Program-made: the position numbers and the translations under genes
Assembly (NCBI GenBank): GCA_964293475.1
Contig: CAXYYJ010000019.1
Span: 1 to 64,000 of the forward strand
Length of the DNA: 64,000 nucleotides
Direction of reading: 5' to 3'
Source of the DNA: UBA12170 sp964293475
GTDB taxonomy: Bacteria; Bacteroidota; Bacteroidia; Bacteroidales; UBA12170
The notes under the pieces: generated by a model
The model's database searches: none
Told to the model about the DNA's origin: nothing
What the model saw: only the letters and a program-made list of their open reading frames with translations
Shown: one piece after another, positions 27,022 to 35,862 of the stretch
Layout: each line of letters opens with the position of its first letter
How positions within the stretch are numbered: the first letter of the stretch is position 1

Positions 27022-28170
27022 CTATCTAAAATAGTCTCGCATTCTGTTAAAGAAGCCCTTTTCGCTGTTATTGGGGTTGGGTGTAAAATTTGGGCTCGCA
27101 TTAAGTTTTTGAAGAATATCACGTTCGCTTGATGTTAATTCTTTTGGTACCCAAACATTGATATTAACCAACAAGTCGCCACGGTTATAGCCATTCACAT
27201 CGGGAAGGCCTTTGCCTTTTAGCCTCAGCACTTTGCCAGGCTGTGTTCCCGGGTCAATTTTAACTCGTGCTTTTCCGCTTAAAGTGGGTATTTCGATGGT
27301 TGTTCCCAATGCTGCATCGGGGAAAGTGATAAAATGATCGTAGAGGATATTATTGCCGTCCCTTTCGAGTTGTGGGTGGGGAATTTCTTCAATCTGAATA
27401 ATCAAATCTCCGGGAACACCTCCACGTGCTGCGGCATTTCCTTTGCCCGACATGCTCAATTGCATTCCATCAGCAACCCCGGCGGGTAAATTGATGGTGA
27501 TGACTTCTTCGCCTTTTACCAAACCATTTCCGTGGCAGGTTTTGCATTTATGTGTAATGATTTCGCCTTCGCCACCACATTGCGGACAGGTGGTTGATGT
27601 TTGCATTTGGCCCAGAAAGGAGTTGACCACGCGGGTTACCTGTCCGGATCCATGACAAGTGGAGCAAGTGTTTCGTCCATGACCTTCGGCGCCCGATCCG
27701 TTGCAGGTATCGCAGGCTACATATTTGGCCACTTTAATCTTTTTCTCGGCTCCATTGGCTATTTCTTCGAGGGTGAGCTTTACTTTTATACGAAGATTTG
27801 TTCCGCGGTTAACTCGTCTGCGTCCGCCACCACCAAAGCCACCGCCAAAACCGCCTCCAAAAGCTCCGCCGAAAATATCACCGAAATGAGAAAAGATGTC
27901 GTCCATCGACATTCCGCCACCGCTAAAACCGCCACCAGCTGCTCCACCAACACCCGCATGACCATACCGGTCGTAACGAGCCTTTTTGTCAGGATTGCTT
28001 AAAACATCGTAGGCTTCGGCAGCTTCTTTAAACTTTTCTTCCGCCGCTTTATCTCCTTCATTTTTATCGGGATGGAATTTAATGGCAACCTTTCGATAGG
28101 CTTTTTTAATTTCATCGGCGGAGGCGTTTTTATCGACTTCCAGAATATCGTAATAGTCTCTTTTGCTCAT
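27022..28170 (-). CDS. dnaJ: Chaperone DnaJ
   Basis: DnaJ stimulates the ATPase of DnaK and delivers unfolded clients. The 382-residue protein has the J domain (residues 1-70) with the HPD tripeptide in KFHPDKNEGD. A long Gly/Phe-rich linker follows (about 75-118, with many GGGFGGG repeats). Four zinc-binding CxxCxGxG motifs (CDTCNGSGAEG, CSTCHGSGQ, CPQCGGEGE, CKTCHGNGL) and the C-terminal substrate domains complete it. It is therefore a full type I DnaJ. It follows grpE by 26 bases on the same strand. Confidence 0.96.
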   Translation of the reverse strand: MSKRDYYDILEVDKNASADEIKKAYRKVAIKFHPDKNEGDKAAEEKFKEAAEAYDVLSNPDKKARYDRYGHAGVGGAAGGGFSGGGMSMDDIFSHFGDIFGGAFGGGFGGGFGGGGRRRVNRGTNLRIKVKLTLEEIANGAEKKIKVAKYVACDTCNGSGAEGHGRNTCSTCHGSGQVTRVVNSFLGQMQTSTTCPQCGGEGEIITHKCKTCHGNGLVKGEEVITINLPAGVADGMQLSMSGKGNAAARGGVPGDLIIQIEEIPHPQLERDGNNILYDHFITFPDAALGTTIEIPTLSGKARVKIDPGTQPGKVLRLKGKGLPDVNGYNRGDLLVNINVWVPKELTSSERDILQKLNASPNFTPNPNNSEKGFFNRMRDYFR

Positions 28171-28196
28171 ACTTTTATATAAAATTTGGAGGTATA

Positions 28197-28835
28197 TTAT
28201 TTACCAACAACCACTTTGGCGTATCTGATTACTTTTTCGTTAAGCGTATATCCTTTTTCAACCACATCAACCACTTTCGATTTCAGTTCATCGGAGGGGG
28301 CTGGAATTTCGGTAATGGCTTCGTGAAAATCGGTATCAAAATCCTGGCCCATGGCATCCATGCTTTTAAGGCCCTTTTTCTCCAATAAAGTATAAAACTT
28401 ATTGTAAATGAGATCGATACCCTGTTTTACTGATTCTATATCCTTAGCATCTTTAATGGATTTCATGGCGCGGTCGAAATCGTCGAGAACAGGCAATAAT
28501 TCGAGCATAAGGTCAGCATGAGCAGTTTTAAAGAGCTCAATGCGTTCTTTGGCTGTTCTTTTTCTGAAATTGTCAAACTCGGAAAATAGACGAAGATATT
28601 TATCTTTTTGCTCGGCTATTTGTGCTTCCAAACCGCTGATATCTTCTTCGCAGGAAGCAGGCTCGTCGTTTCCTTCTACGTTGTTTTCAGTCATTTCATC
28701 CACTGGAGACTGGTTACTTTCGGAAGTATTAGCAGAATCGTTAATTTCATTTTCAACTGTCCTTTTTTCGCTGGTTGTGTTCTTCTTCTTTGTCATAATT
28801 GCATTAATTTTGTCAGTTATGCTGAATTTTTTCAA
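28197..28835 (-). CDS. grpE: Nucleotide exchange factor GrpE
   Basis: GrpE releases ADP from DnaK. This 212-residue protein has an acidic, low-complexity N-terminus (residues 15-65), a long coiled coil (about 65-120, with LRLFSEFDNFRKRTAKER) and the beta domain. The family signature GQDFDTDFHEAITEIPAPSD, cited in part, and GYTLNEKVIRYAKVVV close it. Met14 (28796) is an alternative start that gives MTKKKNTTSE and would suit the family as well. The grpE-dnaJ pair shares one terminator. No CIRCE element was seen upstream in the 28836-29111 gap. Confidence 0.94.
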   Translation of the reverse strand: MKKFSITDKINAIMTKKKNTTSEKRTVENEINDSANTSESNQSPVDEMTENNVEGNDEPASCEEDISGLEAQIAEQKDKYLRLFSEFDNFRKRTAKERIELFKTAHADLMLELLPVLDDFDRAMKSIKDAKDIESVKQGIDLIYNKFYTLLEKKGLKSMDAMGQDFDTDFHEAITEIPAPSDELKSKVVDVVEKGYTLNEKVIRYAKVVVGK

Positions 28836-29023
28836 TTAAGAGTTTTTTGTATGAATGAATAACCTGTATGATAAAATCTATTAAAATGTTGTAATATAAG
28901 TAATTATGCATTTTGTTACCAAACAATCCCTTTTATGGCAATATTTACGCCAAACAATGCTTAGGGGACAATTTGTCAGCCATTTTTCCCAAAATTGCTC
29001 CTGCTTAAAAAGTGGCATTTCAG

Positions 29024-29057
29024 TAAAAAAACCCATCCAACCAAATGAATGGGTTTA
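29024..29057 (-). terminator. Terminator of the TonB-receptor gene
   Basis: ACCCAT (29031-29036) and ATGGGT (29049-29054) form a stem, followed on the minus strand by seven T residues. It lies about 55 bases after the receptor stop. Confidence 0.75.
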
Positions 29058-29111
29058 TTAGTTTTCAATATGTTCGGATATAATTAATTCAACACCTTTT
29101 CTGTCGAATCG

Positions 29112-31478
29112 CTAAAATTCCAGACTGATTCCCCCCAGAAAATTTACAGGAGCCATGGGAAAATATCCATCAATTACCTCCCGGTTTCCGTTGGTTTGAT
29201 AGTTATAAACCCATCCATAGGTTTCATACTTTTCGCTGAAGATATTTTGAACATCCAGATGAAGTCTGATGGTTTTGAAAAATGCCGTAGAAAAACCATA
29301 GGTTAGCTTCAGGTCATTCACAAAATAGGGGTCTATGCTGTTGTATTCGTAGCTGGTATTGTCAATATATTGCCGGCTTACATATTTGGAAATCAGCTGT
29401 ATATCTAAGTTTTTCAAAGCTTTGAAGGTGATAATGCTGTTGGCAATGGTATTGGGCGAGAGAATGATATTGGTTTCTCCAACTTCAATGGCTTCCTGGC
29501 CCCAGGTATCCCAATTATCAATAAACATAACAAAATCCTTAATTTTATTCTTGCTCAGGGTCAGGTTCAAATCCCATCTCAGGGGATTAATGATTTGAGC
29601 TCCAGCTGATAACTCGATCCCGCTTCTATAACTTTTTGGCACATTGGTCATGATGGCTTCTCCCACATTGTTTATTTTTCCGGTGGCCACCAGTTGGTCT
29701 TTATAGTTCATATAGAAGTAGTTGGCGCTGAAAACGAACCTGGCACTTCTCACTCTCAATCCGGCTTCGAAATCGTGGAGACGCTCAGCTTTTGGAAGAT
29801 AATTCTCATCGGCATCCTTATAATTTGTTCTGTTTGGCTCACGGTTGGCGATGGCGAAGCTTGAATAAACCTTCATCAGATTGCCCACATGCCATACAAA
29901 TCCAACCTTGGGATTCAGAAAATTGAAATTGTGTTCCTGAGAAATATCGCGCAAATCGTCGTGGGTTCCTTTGATTCTGTAGTTTATTTTGCGGTATTGC
30001 AAATCGCCGAATAGCGATAGGGAATAACCCAGCATATAGTTCACTTTACCGTAAATATTGAAATCGGTTTTTAATCCGTTATTGCGATACCACTCATGAT
30101 TGATATTGCTGTTGCTGGTATTTTGCGCCCAGATAACCTTGCCAAAGTGATCGCCAGCATATTGGTTCCAGCCCAGTCCCAGGTTGGCTTCCAGTTTTTT
30201 ATCCTGATAGTTGAGACCTAAATTTGTTCCATAAAAATGATTGTCGAGCCATTTTTGTTGAATGAGATTGGTGCTGGTGCTGGTATCGCCTGAAACAATA
30301 AAATTGTTAATCAGATAGTCTGAAAAATCGCGGTCTTGCTTGTATTGCTCGTAGAATCCTTTGCCTCTGGTATAGAACAAAGTTGAGTTCAGGCTAAGTT
30401 TGTCGGTGAAGGTGTGAGAATAATGGAGCTGGTAGTAATCCTGCTGATAATCATCCACTTCGTTTTCGTAGGTGTAGGGGTTATAGGTTCTGTTGGTATC
30501 GAGCGATGCTTTGGGCATTCCTTCCCAGGCCTGGTAGGTCACTTCTTTTCCGCTGAGAATGATGAACTTCACCACATCTTTTTCGCCATAATAACCCCCG
30601 GAGAAATACAGAGATTTTAAATCGGCAAATGCTCTGTCGATATAACCATCGGAGTGTATTTTCGATAGTCGTCCATCGAAGGCCAGATTGTTTTTGAGCA
30701 AGCCGGTACCAAAGCTTACCGAGTTTTTTAGGGTATTGTAGGAACCTGCTCTGCCATCATATTTGGCGTAAGCTTCATCGTTCAGGAGCTTGGTTTGCAT
30801 ATTGATACTCGCCCCAAAAGCGCCAGCCCCATTGGAGGATGTGCCAACGCCTCTTTGAATTTGAATATGGTCGAGGGAGGATGCTAAATCGGGCAAATCG
30901 ACAAAATAGACCGAATGACTTTCGGCGTCGTTCATAGGAACACCATTTACTGTGATGTTGATGCGGGTCATATCGGAACCCCGAATTCTGAAGCCTGTAT
31001 AGCCCACGCCATTACCGGCATCGCTGGTAACGATAACCGAAGGGCTGCTGTTGATGAGAAAGGGCAAATCCTGACCGTTGTTACCTTTGGCAATTTCTGC
31101 TTTTGAAATATTGTCGAAAGCCGCCGGATTGTTGTCATGAACCCTATTGGCCATCACCACCACTTCTTCGCCAAGCAATCCTTCTTTTATGTCGATGGAG
31201 AGATGGGCATCTTCTTTAAAAGCCAACCGCTCCTTATATGTTTGATATCCAACAAAACTTACCCGAATTTCGTAGCTTCCTTTGGGCATGTTTTCGAACG
31301 AGAAAGCGCCGCGGTTATCGCTCACCATTTGGTAGCTTGTTATTCCATCCATGCGAACATGAGCCCCCACCAATGGGAGTCCGGTCTCGCTATCGGCCAC
31401 CTGGCCACTGATTTTAACTTGTGAAAAAACGAAGGCAGGAATCAACACTGCCAGGGTTAGAATGAATTTTTTAATCAT
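29112..31478 (-). CDS. TonB-dependent receptor under TPP riboswitch control
   Basis: This 788-residue outer-membrane receptor has a signal peptide (MIKKFILTLAVLIPAFVFSQ) and a carboxypeptidase-regulatory-like domain (residues about 21-100, VKISGQVADSETGLPLVGAHV in part). The plug follows (about 110-220, GFRIRGSDMTRINITVNGVPM in part), then a 22-strand barrel ending NFLGGISLEF. Such receptors import scarce substrates with TonB energy. The upstream TPP riboswitch says the cargo is thiamine or a thiamine precursor such as HMP. The frame is open to 31547, but that start is inside the riboswitch, so Met at 31478 is chosen. No other thiamine gene is adjacent. Confidence 0.9.
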   Translation of the reverse strand: MIKKFILTLAVLIPAFVFSQVKISGQVADSETGLPLVGAHVRMDGITSYQMVSDNRGAFSFENMPKGSYEIRVSFVGYQTYKERLAFKEDAHLSIDIKEGLLGEEVVVMANRVHDNNPAAFDNISKAEIAKGNNGQDLPFLINSSPSVIVTSDAGNGVGYTGFRIRGSDMTRINITVNGVPMNDAESHSVYFVDLPDLASSLDHIQIQRGVGTSSNGAGAFGASINMQTKLLNDEAYAKYDGRAGSYNTLKNSVSFGTGLLKNNLAFDGRLSKIHSDGYIDRAFADLKSLYFSGGYYGEKDVVKFIILSGKEVTYQAWEGMPKASLDTNRTYNPYTYENEVDDYQQDYYQLHYSHTFTDKLSLNSTLFYTRGKGFYEQYKQDRDFSDYLINNFIVSGDTSTSTNLIQQKWLDNHFYGTNLGLNYQDKKLEANLGLGWNQYAGDHFGKVIWAQNTSNSNINHEWYRNNGLKTDFNIYGKVNYMLGYSLSLFGDLQYRKINYRIKGTHDDLRDISQEHNFNFLNPKVGFVWHVGNLMKVYSSFAIANREPNRTNYKDADENYLPKAERLHDFEAGLRVRSARFVFSANYFYMNYKDQLVATGKINNVGEAIMTNVPKSYRSGIELSAGAQIINPLRWDLNLTLSKNKIKDFVMFIDNWDTWGQEAIEVGETNIILSPNTIANSIITFKALKNLDIQLISKYVSRQYIDNTSYEYNSIDPYFVNDLKLTYGFSTAFFKTIRLHLDVQNIFSEKYETYGWVYNYQTNGNREVIDGYFPMAPVNFLGGISLEF

Positions 31479-31507
31479 ACTTATTGATTTTTTAGAGTTA
31501 AAAAAAC

Positions 31508-31606
31508 CAATAGAGAATGTCTGATACTTGTTTCCCTCCGCCGGCATTACCCGGATCAGGTATTATGAGTATGATCTCAGCCCGTTATATTAAGGCACCT
31601 CTATTG
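31508..31606 (-). promoter_or_regulatory. TPP riboswitch (THI box)
   Basis: Read on the minus strand, the element shows the conserved CTGAGAT, ACCTGATCCGGGTAATGCC and CGGAGGGAA segments of the TPP aptamer in the right order. Helix P1 is a perfect eight-base pairing between CAATAGAG (31606-31599) and CTCTATTG (31515-31508). P1 is followed at once by GTTTTTTT and then the receptor start codon about 30 bases on. Binding of thiamine pyrophosphate should lower expression, by translation or by early termination; the T-run after P1 makes the second possible. Confidence 0.95.
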
Positions 31607-31618
31607 TGATTATCACTG

Positions 31619-31647
31619 CAAAATTAATAAAAAATTAAACTCACCAA
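31619..31647 (-). promoter_or_regulatory. Promoter of the TPP-controlled receptor
   Basis: On the minus strand TTG (31647-31645), an 18-base spacer and TAATTTTG (31626-31619) fit the consensus. The start of transcription would be near 31612, a few bases before riboswitch helix P1. Confidence 0.6.
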
Positions 31648-31717
31648 CCGCATTTTGGATTTGTGTGTTTTACCCATTGGTGAATTGGGGGAATAAAAAA
31701 GACTTTGTACGAAGGGT

Positions 31718-32599
31718 TTATTGAGCAGAAACTAATTTTTCAAGAAGGGTTTCGACCAGTTTTCGCACAGAGATTTTATAGTCTTTGGAGTATTCTTTTC
31801 TTTCGCGGTTGGCAATGATGGCGCAAACAGTCATAGCTTGATGCCCCAGAGCTTTCGACAATCCGTAGAGCGCCGATGTTTCCATTTCGAAGTTGGTGAT
31901 TTTCTGTCCCTTATGCTCAAAATGGCTGATGCGATGATTTAAATCGGGATAGGCCAAAGGCATGCGCAACACGCGCCCCTGGGGACCAAAAAAGCCCGGA
32001 GCTGTGGCCGTTATTCCTTTCAGAAAATCGCGACCAACTGTTGATAAAAGCGTTTCGGAGCCAGCTACTGCATAGGCTTGTGGTAATTCCGAAGGCCATT
32101 GGGTTTTGGTTAAAAACGCTTCGGTCATTTCTTTGTCAATCACTTCGTTCACCTGCTCATAAAACCACATAAGCCCGTCAATGCCAATCCCATGGCTCGA
32201 AGCCACGTAACTATCCACCGGAATTTCGGGCTGCAAAGCGCCGCTGGTTCCCAGTCGATAGAGATTCAGGCTTTTATGGCTTGTTTTAGGGGTTCTTGTT
32301 GTTAAATCGATGTTCGAAATAGCGTCGAGCTCATTAATCACAATATCCAGATTGTCAGTTCCCATTCCGGTGCTCAGCACTGTGAGTCTTTTGGAGCCAA
32401 TATAGCCTGTATGCGTATGAATTTCGCGGTTGGCCTGCCGAAACTCAACCTTGTCGAAATATTCCGAAATCATGGAAACGCGCCCCGGATCGCCCACCAG
32501 AATAATGTCGTTGGCTATATTTTCGGGGTGAAGTTTTAAATGATAGATACTTCCATCGGGATTTAAAATCAATTCTGATTCGGCTATGGGCTGGTTCAT
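31718..32599 (-). CDS. Nucleoside phosphorylase, uridine-phosphorylase-like
   Basis: This 293-residue protein belongs to the PNP/UDP family that splits nucleosides with phosphate. DIILVGDPGRVSMIS is the phosphate-binding start. The GYIGSKRLTVLSTGMGTDN segment, RLGTSGALQPEIPV and NFEMETSALYGLSKALGH, with the Glu that contacts ribose, are all visible. The overall form fits the Bacteroidota uridine phosphorylase-like group, longer than E. coli Udp by about 40 residues. It has its own promoter and works in nucleoside salvage. The exact base preference is inferred only. Confidence 0.87.
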   Translation of the reverse strand: MNQPIAESELILNPDGSIYHLKLHPENIANDIILVGDPGRVSMISEYFDKVEFRQANREIHTHTGYIGSKRLTVLSTGMGTDNLDIVINELDAISNIDLTTRTPKTSHKSLNLYRLGTSGALQPEIPVDSYVASSHGIGIDGLMWFYEQVNEVIDKEMTEAFLTKTQWPSELPQAYAVAGSETLLSTVGRDFLKGITATAPGFFGPQGRVLRMPLAYPDLNHRISHFEHKGQKITNFEMETSALYGLSKALGHQAMTVCAIIANRERKEYSKDYKISVRKLVETLLEKLVSAQ

Positions 32600-32658
32600 A
32601 AGTGGATTTTTTAATGATTAATTGCTGCAAACATCTAATTTTGCAAAAAAATAAGCTG

Positions 32659-32687
32659 CAAATATAGCTAAACGAAAGCGATTTCAA
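32659..32687 (-). promoter_or_regulatory. Promoter of the nucleoside phosphorylase gene
   Basis: On the minus strand TTG (32687-32685), an 18-base spacer and TATATTTG (32666-32659) match the consensus. The start codon is about 53 bases downstream of the predicted start site. Confidence 0.55.
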
Positions 32688-32773
32688 TAAATATTTGAAC
32701 AGGCAAAAAGTCGCTGTGGTGGGGCAAACCAAAAGAATATCTCAATATTAACAAAGGATAAAAAAGAATTTTC

Positions 32774-34030
32774 ATGAGAACAGAAGTTGAAATAATCAAT
32801 ATCGGTGACGAACTTTTAATTGGGCAGGTTGTCAATACCAACGCTTCGTGGATGGGTAGTTTGCTGAGCCAGAATGGATTCTATGTAAAAACCATCAAGG
32901 CCATTGCCGACAGCGCCGAGGCCATCGAATCGGCTTTGGATTATGCTACCAAAAATGCTCAGGTAATTCTTTTGAGTGGAGGTTTGGGCCCCACAAAGGA
33001 CGATATCACTAAAAAGGTATTGGCAAAATATTTCGAATCGGACATGTATTTTAATGAACAGTCGTACGAAAATATTGCACGATTGTTTTATTCCCGCGGC
33101 TTTCCGGTGAGCGACGATAACAGGCTTCAGGCTTTTTTGCCGGTAAAAGCCCAGGCCATTCCCAATAGAAATGGAACCGCTTATGGAATGTGGTTCGAAA
33201 AAGATAACACTGTGATTGTGAGTATGCCCGGCGTTCCATTCGAAATGAAAACCATGATGGAAAAGGAGGTGCTGCCACGTTTAAAAGCCCGTTTTTCCGT
33301 TGAAGTCTATTATCAAAAAGTGATTATGACAACGGGTTTGGGCGAGTCGATGCTGGCCAAAGAAATAGAAGCTGAAGAAAATGCGCTACCTGAATACATT
33401 AAGCTGGCCTATTTGCCAAAACCAGGTTTTGTGCGTTTGCGGTTGTCGGCTAGAGGAACCGATGATGCGCAGCTTAAATCGGATTTAGAATATCATACAT
33501 CGCAGATAGTGAGTCGATTGGGTAAAAAAGTGGTTTATGGTTTTGATGAGGACAGTCTGGAGCAAGTTCTGGGAAACCTGCTTTTGAAGCATCAACTCAC
33601 CGTTTCCACTGCCGAAAGCTGCACCGGTGGCACCATTGCTCAAACACTCACATCAAAAGCCGGTTCTTCTGCCTATTTTCTGGGGGGCATTGTGAGCTAT
33701 TCCAACGAAGCAAAAATGCATTTGCTGGGAGTTGATAAGGTATTGATTGACAATTTTGGGGCAGTGAGCAAAGAAGTAGTTGAACAGATGGCCAGGGGGG
33801 GGCAAAAGGCTTTTAAATCGGATTATTGTATTGCCACCAGCGGAATTGCCGGGCCTGGGGGAGGAACAGATGAAAAGCCCGTTGGTACCACATGGATTGC
33901 CCTTGCAGGACCCAAAGGCGTTATTTCTGCTAAATACTCGCTGGGGGAAGATCGTGGCCGGAATATTTTTCGGGCATCGACCATAGCTTTGAACTTGCTC
34001 AGAATGGCGATAATGGATGGGCTTGATTAA
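32774..34030 (+). CDS. cinA: CinA-family protein with C-terminal NMN amidohydrolase domain
   Basis: This 418-residue protein has an N-terminal molybdopterin-binding/COG1058 domain (residues 1-170, with IINIGDELLIGQVVNTNA in part, SGGLGPTKDDITK and SMPGVPFEM). The C-terminal PncC/CinA domain (about 260-418) shows STAESCTGGTIAQTLT, FLGGIVSYSNEAK and ATSGIAGPGGGTDEKPVGT. The second domain hydrolyses NMN in the pyridine nucleotide cycle; the first has ADP-ribose pyrophosphatase activity in studied members. Length matches full-size CinA. It stands alone. Despite the name, a link to competence is not implied. Confidence 0.93.
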   Translation: MRTEVEIINIGDELLIGQVVNTNASWMGSLLSQNGFYVKTIKAIADSAEAIESALDYATKNAQVILLSGGLGPTKDDITKKVLAKYFESDMYFNEQSYENIARLFYSRGFPVSDDNRLQAFLPVKAQAIPNRNGTAYGMWFEKDNTVIVSMPGVPFEMKTMMEKEVLPRLKARFSVEVYYQKVIMTTGLGESMLAKEIEAEENALPEYIKLAYLPKPGFVRLRLSARGTDDAQLKSDLEYHTSQIVSRLGKKVVYGFDEDSLEQVLGNLLLKHQLTVSTAESCTGGTIAQTLTSKAGSSAYFLGGIVSYSNEAKMHLLGVDKVLIDNFGAVSKEVVEQMARGGQKAFKSDYCIATSGIAGPGGGTDEKPVGTTWIALAGPKGVISAKYSLGEDRGRNIFRASTIALNLLRMAIMDGLD

Positions 34031-34040
34031 AATTCCGGAC

Positions 34041-34074
34041 AAAAAAAATGCCCTTCCCAGGATGAGAAGAGCAT
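34041..34074 (-). terminator. Terminator of the 34095-34556 gene
   Basis: On the minus strand ATGCTCTTC and GAAGGGCAT form a nine-base stem with one G-U pair, followed by eight T residues. It sits 20 bases after the stop of the minus-strand gene and supports that gene being real. Confidence 0.7.
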
Positions 34075-34094
34075 ATCATTGAGTTAATTGAGTC

Positions 34095-34556
34095 CTAAGC
34101 TAATAGTAATTCGCTTCTCACGAAGCCCTTAAAAATTAGATCTTTAGAGATATCTTTGTTCGTCATTTCAGCAAGTTGTGACAGGCAAACATCGCAGTTA
34201 CTCCAGAAAAGCTTCACATCGAAACGTAGATTTTTTGCCGAATCGTGATAAACGTTTACAATGTTTCCCGCAAAAGCATAATTCTGAAACTGAAAATCGC
34301 TTTGGTTCGAAATTTTATGAAAAAGAACTTGTTTACCAAAAAGCTGGGAACCGAAAAATGTGGTTTTGTTTTCCAATCTGGCCTGCAACAAGTCTATGGT
34401 TTTTATTCTTGTATTCTCGTCGGCCTTTTTCGCTTTCCCATCATCATTTTCATTCTTATTTTTTTCGAAGATTTTCCATCCTCTCACCAGTGGTATGTAG
34501 ATTACAATTCCTGCAACCAATACTCCTGAAATAATATTAATAAAATGTTTTTTCAT
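34095..34556 (-). CDS. Membrane-anchored hypothetical protein with a CxxC motif
   Basis: This 153-residue protein has an N-terminal hydrophobic helix (about 6-24), a charged K/E/D/N stretch (30-50) and a mixed domain ending with VKLFWSNCDVCLSQLAEM. FW-x-x-CxxC resembles the redox motif of thioredoxin-like proteins, but only about 30 residues follow it, too few for a normal thioredoxin fold. It may therefore be a truncated or unrelated protein. A terminator follows its stop, and it is convergent with cinA. I do not recognise the family. Confidence 0.5.
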   Translation of the reverse strand: MKKHFINIISGVLVAGIVIYIPLVRGWKIFEKNKNENDDGKAKKADENTRIKTIDLLQARLENKTTFFGSQLFGKQVLFHKISNQSDFQFQNYAFAGNIVNVYHDSAKNLRFDVKLFWSNCDVCLSQLAEMTNKDISKDLIFKGFVRSELLLA

Positions 34557-34716
34557 GACTCAATGCTTAAACTCAAGGGGTTTAACGCAGCCGACGGTGT
34601 TTAGGTTTCAAAAGAACTGAGTATTTTTAATAAATAGTTACTTTTTTTTATCAGCAGCCGAATTAGATGGGTCAGTTTCATTAGCTTTTGTATTTTTACC
34701 AGCAAAATAGAAATAA

Positions 34717-35523
34717 ATGAACGAAAAGGAACTCAGGGAATTAACTCAGGGGGTTATTAAAGTTAGCAAGGAAGCCGGGGGTTATTTGAAAAAAGAAATC
34801 CGCAAGCTCAACACTCGCGATGTGATGGAGAAAGGAATTCACAATCTGGTGACTTATGTTGACAAGACCTCTGAGCGGATGATAGTTGATGCTTTGAGCA
34901 GGTTGCTTCCTGAGTCGGGATTTATAGCCGAAGAAGGAACGAGTACCAAACAGGGCAAAGACTATAACTGGATAATCGACCCACTTGATGGAACCACCAA
35001 CTATATTCACGGAGTGCCTTTATATTCTGTGAGTCTGGCTTTGAAATATCACAACGAAATAATTCTTGGGGTCATTTACGAACCCAATCTCAACGAGTGT
35101 TTCTATAGCTGGAAAGGAGGAAAATCCTATCTGAACGGAAGGATTATTCGGGTTTCGGGAACCGCAGATTTGGATAATGCTCTCTTTGCCACCGGATTTC
35201 CCTATTACGACTATTCAAAACTTCCTCCATATATGGAGTTTTTCGAATATCTGATGCAATACAGCAGGGGAATCAGGCGCCTTGGCAGTGCCGCAGTCGA
35301 TATGGCCTATGTGGCCTGTGGCAGGTACGACGGGTTTTATGAATATGGACTGAGCCCATGGGATGTTGCTGCCGGAACCATCATCATAAAAAATGCCGGG
35401 GGAATAAATACTGATTTTAGCGAAGGCGAAAACTATATCTTCGGCAAAGAGCTTATCAGTGTCAACCCGCTGATTTATAAAGAATTTCATACAATTTTTT
35501 CGCAACACTTTAACAAGAAATAG
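34717..35523 (+). CDS. suhB: Inositol-monophosphatase-family phosphatase
   Basis: This 268-residue enzyme belongs to the Mg-dependent IMPase superfamily. The metal-binding motifs are complete: GFIAEEGTS, WIIDPLDGTTNYIHG, and SPWDVAAGTIIIKNAGG near the C-terminus. The family removes phosphate from inositol-1-phosphate or related small molecules; SuhB in E. coli also affects rRNA transcription. The substrate here is not determined by sequence. The DUF2061 gene follows after 27 bases and the NfeD gene after that, so a loose operon is possible. Confidence 0.88.
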   Translation: MNEKELRELTQGVIKVSKEAGGYLKKEIRKLNTRDVMEKGIHNLVTYVDKTSERMIVDALSRLLPESGFIAEEGTSTKQGKDYNWIIDPLDGTTNYIHGVPLYSVSLALKYHNEIILGVIYEPNLNECFYSWKGGKSYLNGRIIRVSGTADLDNALFATGFPYYDYSKLPPYMEFFEYLMQYSRGIRRLGSAAVDMAYVACGRYDGFYEYGLSPWDVAAGTIIIKNAGGINTDFSEGENYIFGKELISVNPLIYKEFHTIFSQHFNKK

Positions 35524-35550
35524 ATTTTTTTGTGCCATACTAAAACAACT

Positions 35551-35862
35551 ATGAGTAAAGAGAATAATAACACATCACAAAGAACAAAAGACACGCCCAT
35601 CAGAAGTATTCTGAAAGCTATAAGCTGGAGGATAATTGCTTCAGCTTCAACATTTATCATTGTATTTTTTATTGCCCGTGAACACTCGGATCAAACCTTT
35701 AATCAAGGTTTGGAAACTGCATCGTATATCACAGGAATAGAATTGGTTGCCAAACTTTTAATCTATTATTTACATGAAAGACTGTGGACAAATATTAACT
35801 GGGGAAAGAACTGGAGAGCTTACGCCCGCAAAAGGCTCGAAAAGCGACAGCAATTATCGTAG
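35551..35862 (+). CDS. DUF2061 small membrane protein
   Basis: This 103-residue protein matches the DUF2061 family: a basic N-terminus, SILKAISWRIIASASTFIIV as first membrane helix, a short loop, a second helix with GIELVAKLLIYYLHERLW, and a basic C-terminal tail. The family occurs in bacteria next to varied genes and has no proven function. The ATG at 35551 is chosen over an in-frame upstream ATG at 35530 because it gives a normal N-terminus. The 3' end overlaps the NfeD gene by 89 bases. Confidence 0.82.
   Translation: MSKENNNTSQRTKDTPIRSILKAISWRIIASASTFIIVFFIAREHSDQTFNQGLETASYITGIELVAKLLIYYLHERLWTNINWGKNWRAYARKRLEKRQQLS

Noticed and set aside
31479..31547. Upstream ATG extending the TonB receptor
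   Set aside because: This start lies inside the TPP riboswitch and would hide the signal peptide.
34178..34534. Plus-strand frames opposite the 34095-34556 gene
   Set aside because: The minus-strand frame has a hydrophobic anchor and a terminator after its stop; the plus frames have neither a promoter nor a recognised domain.
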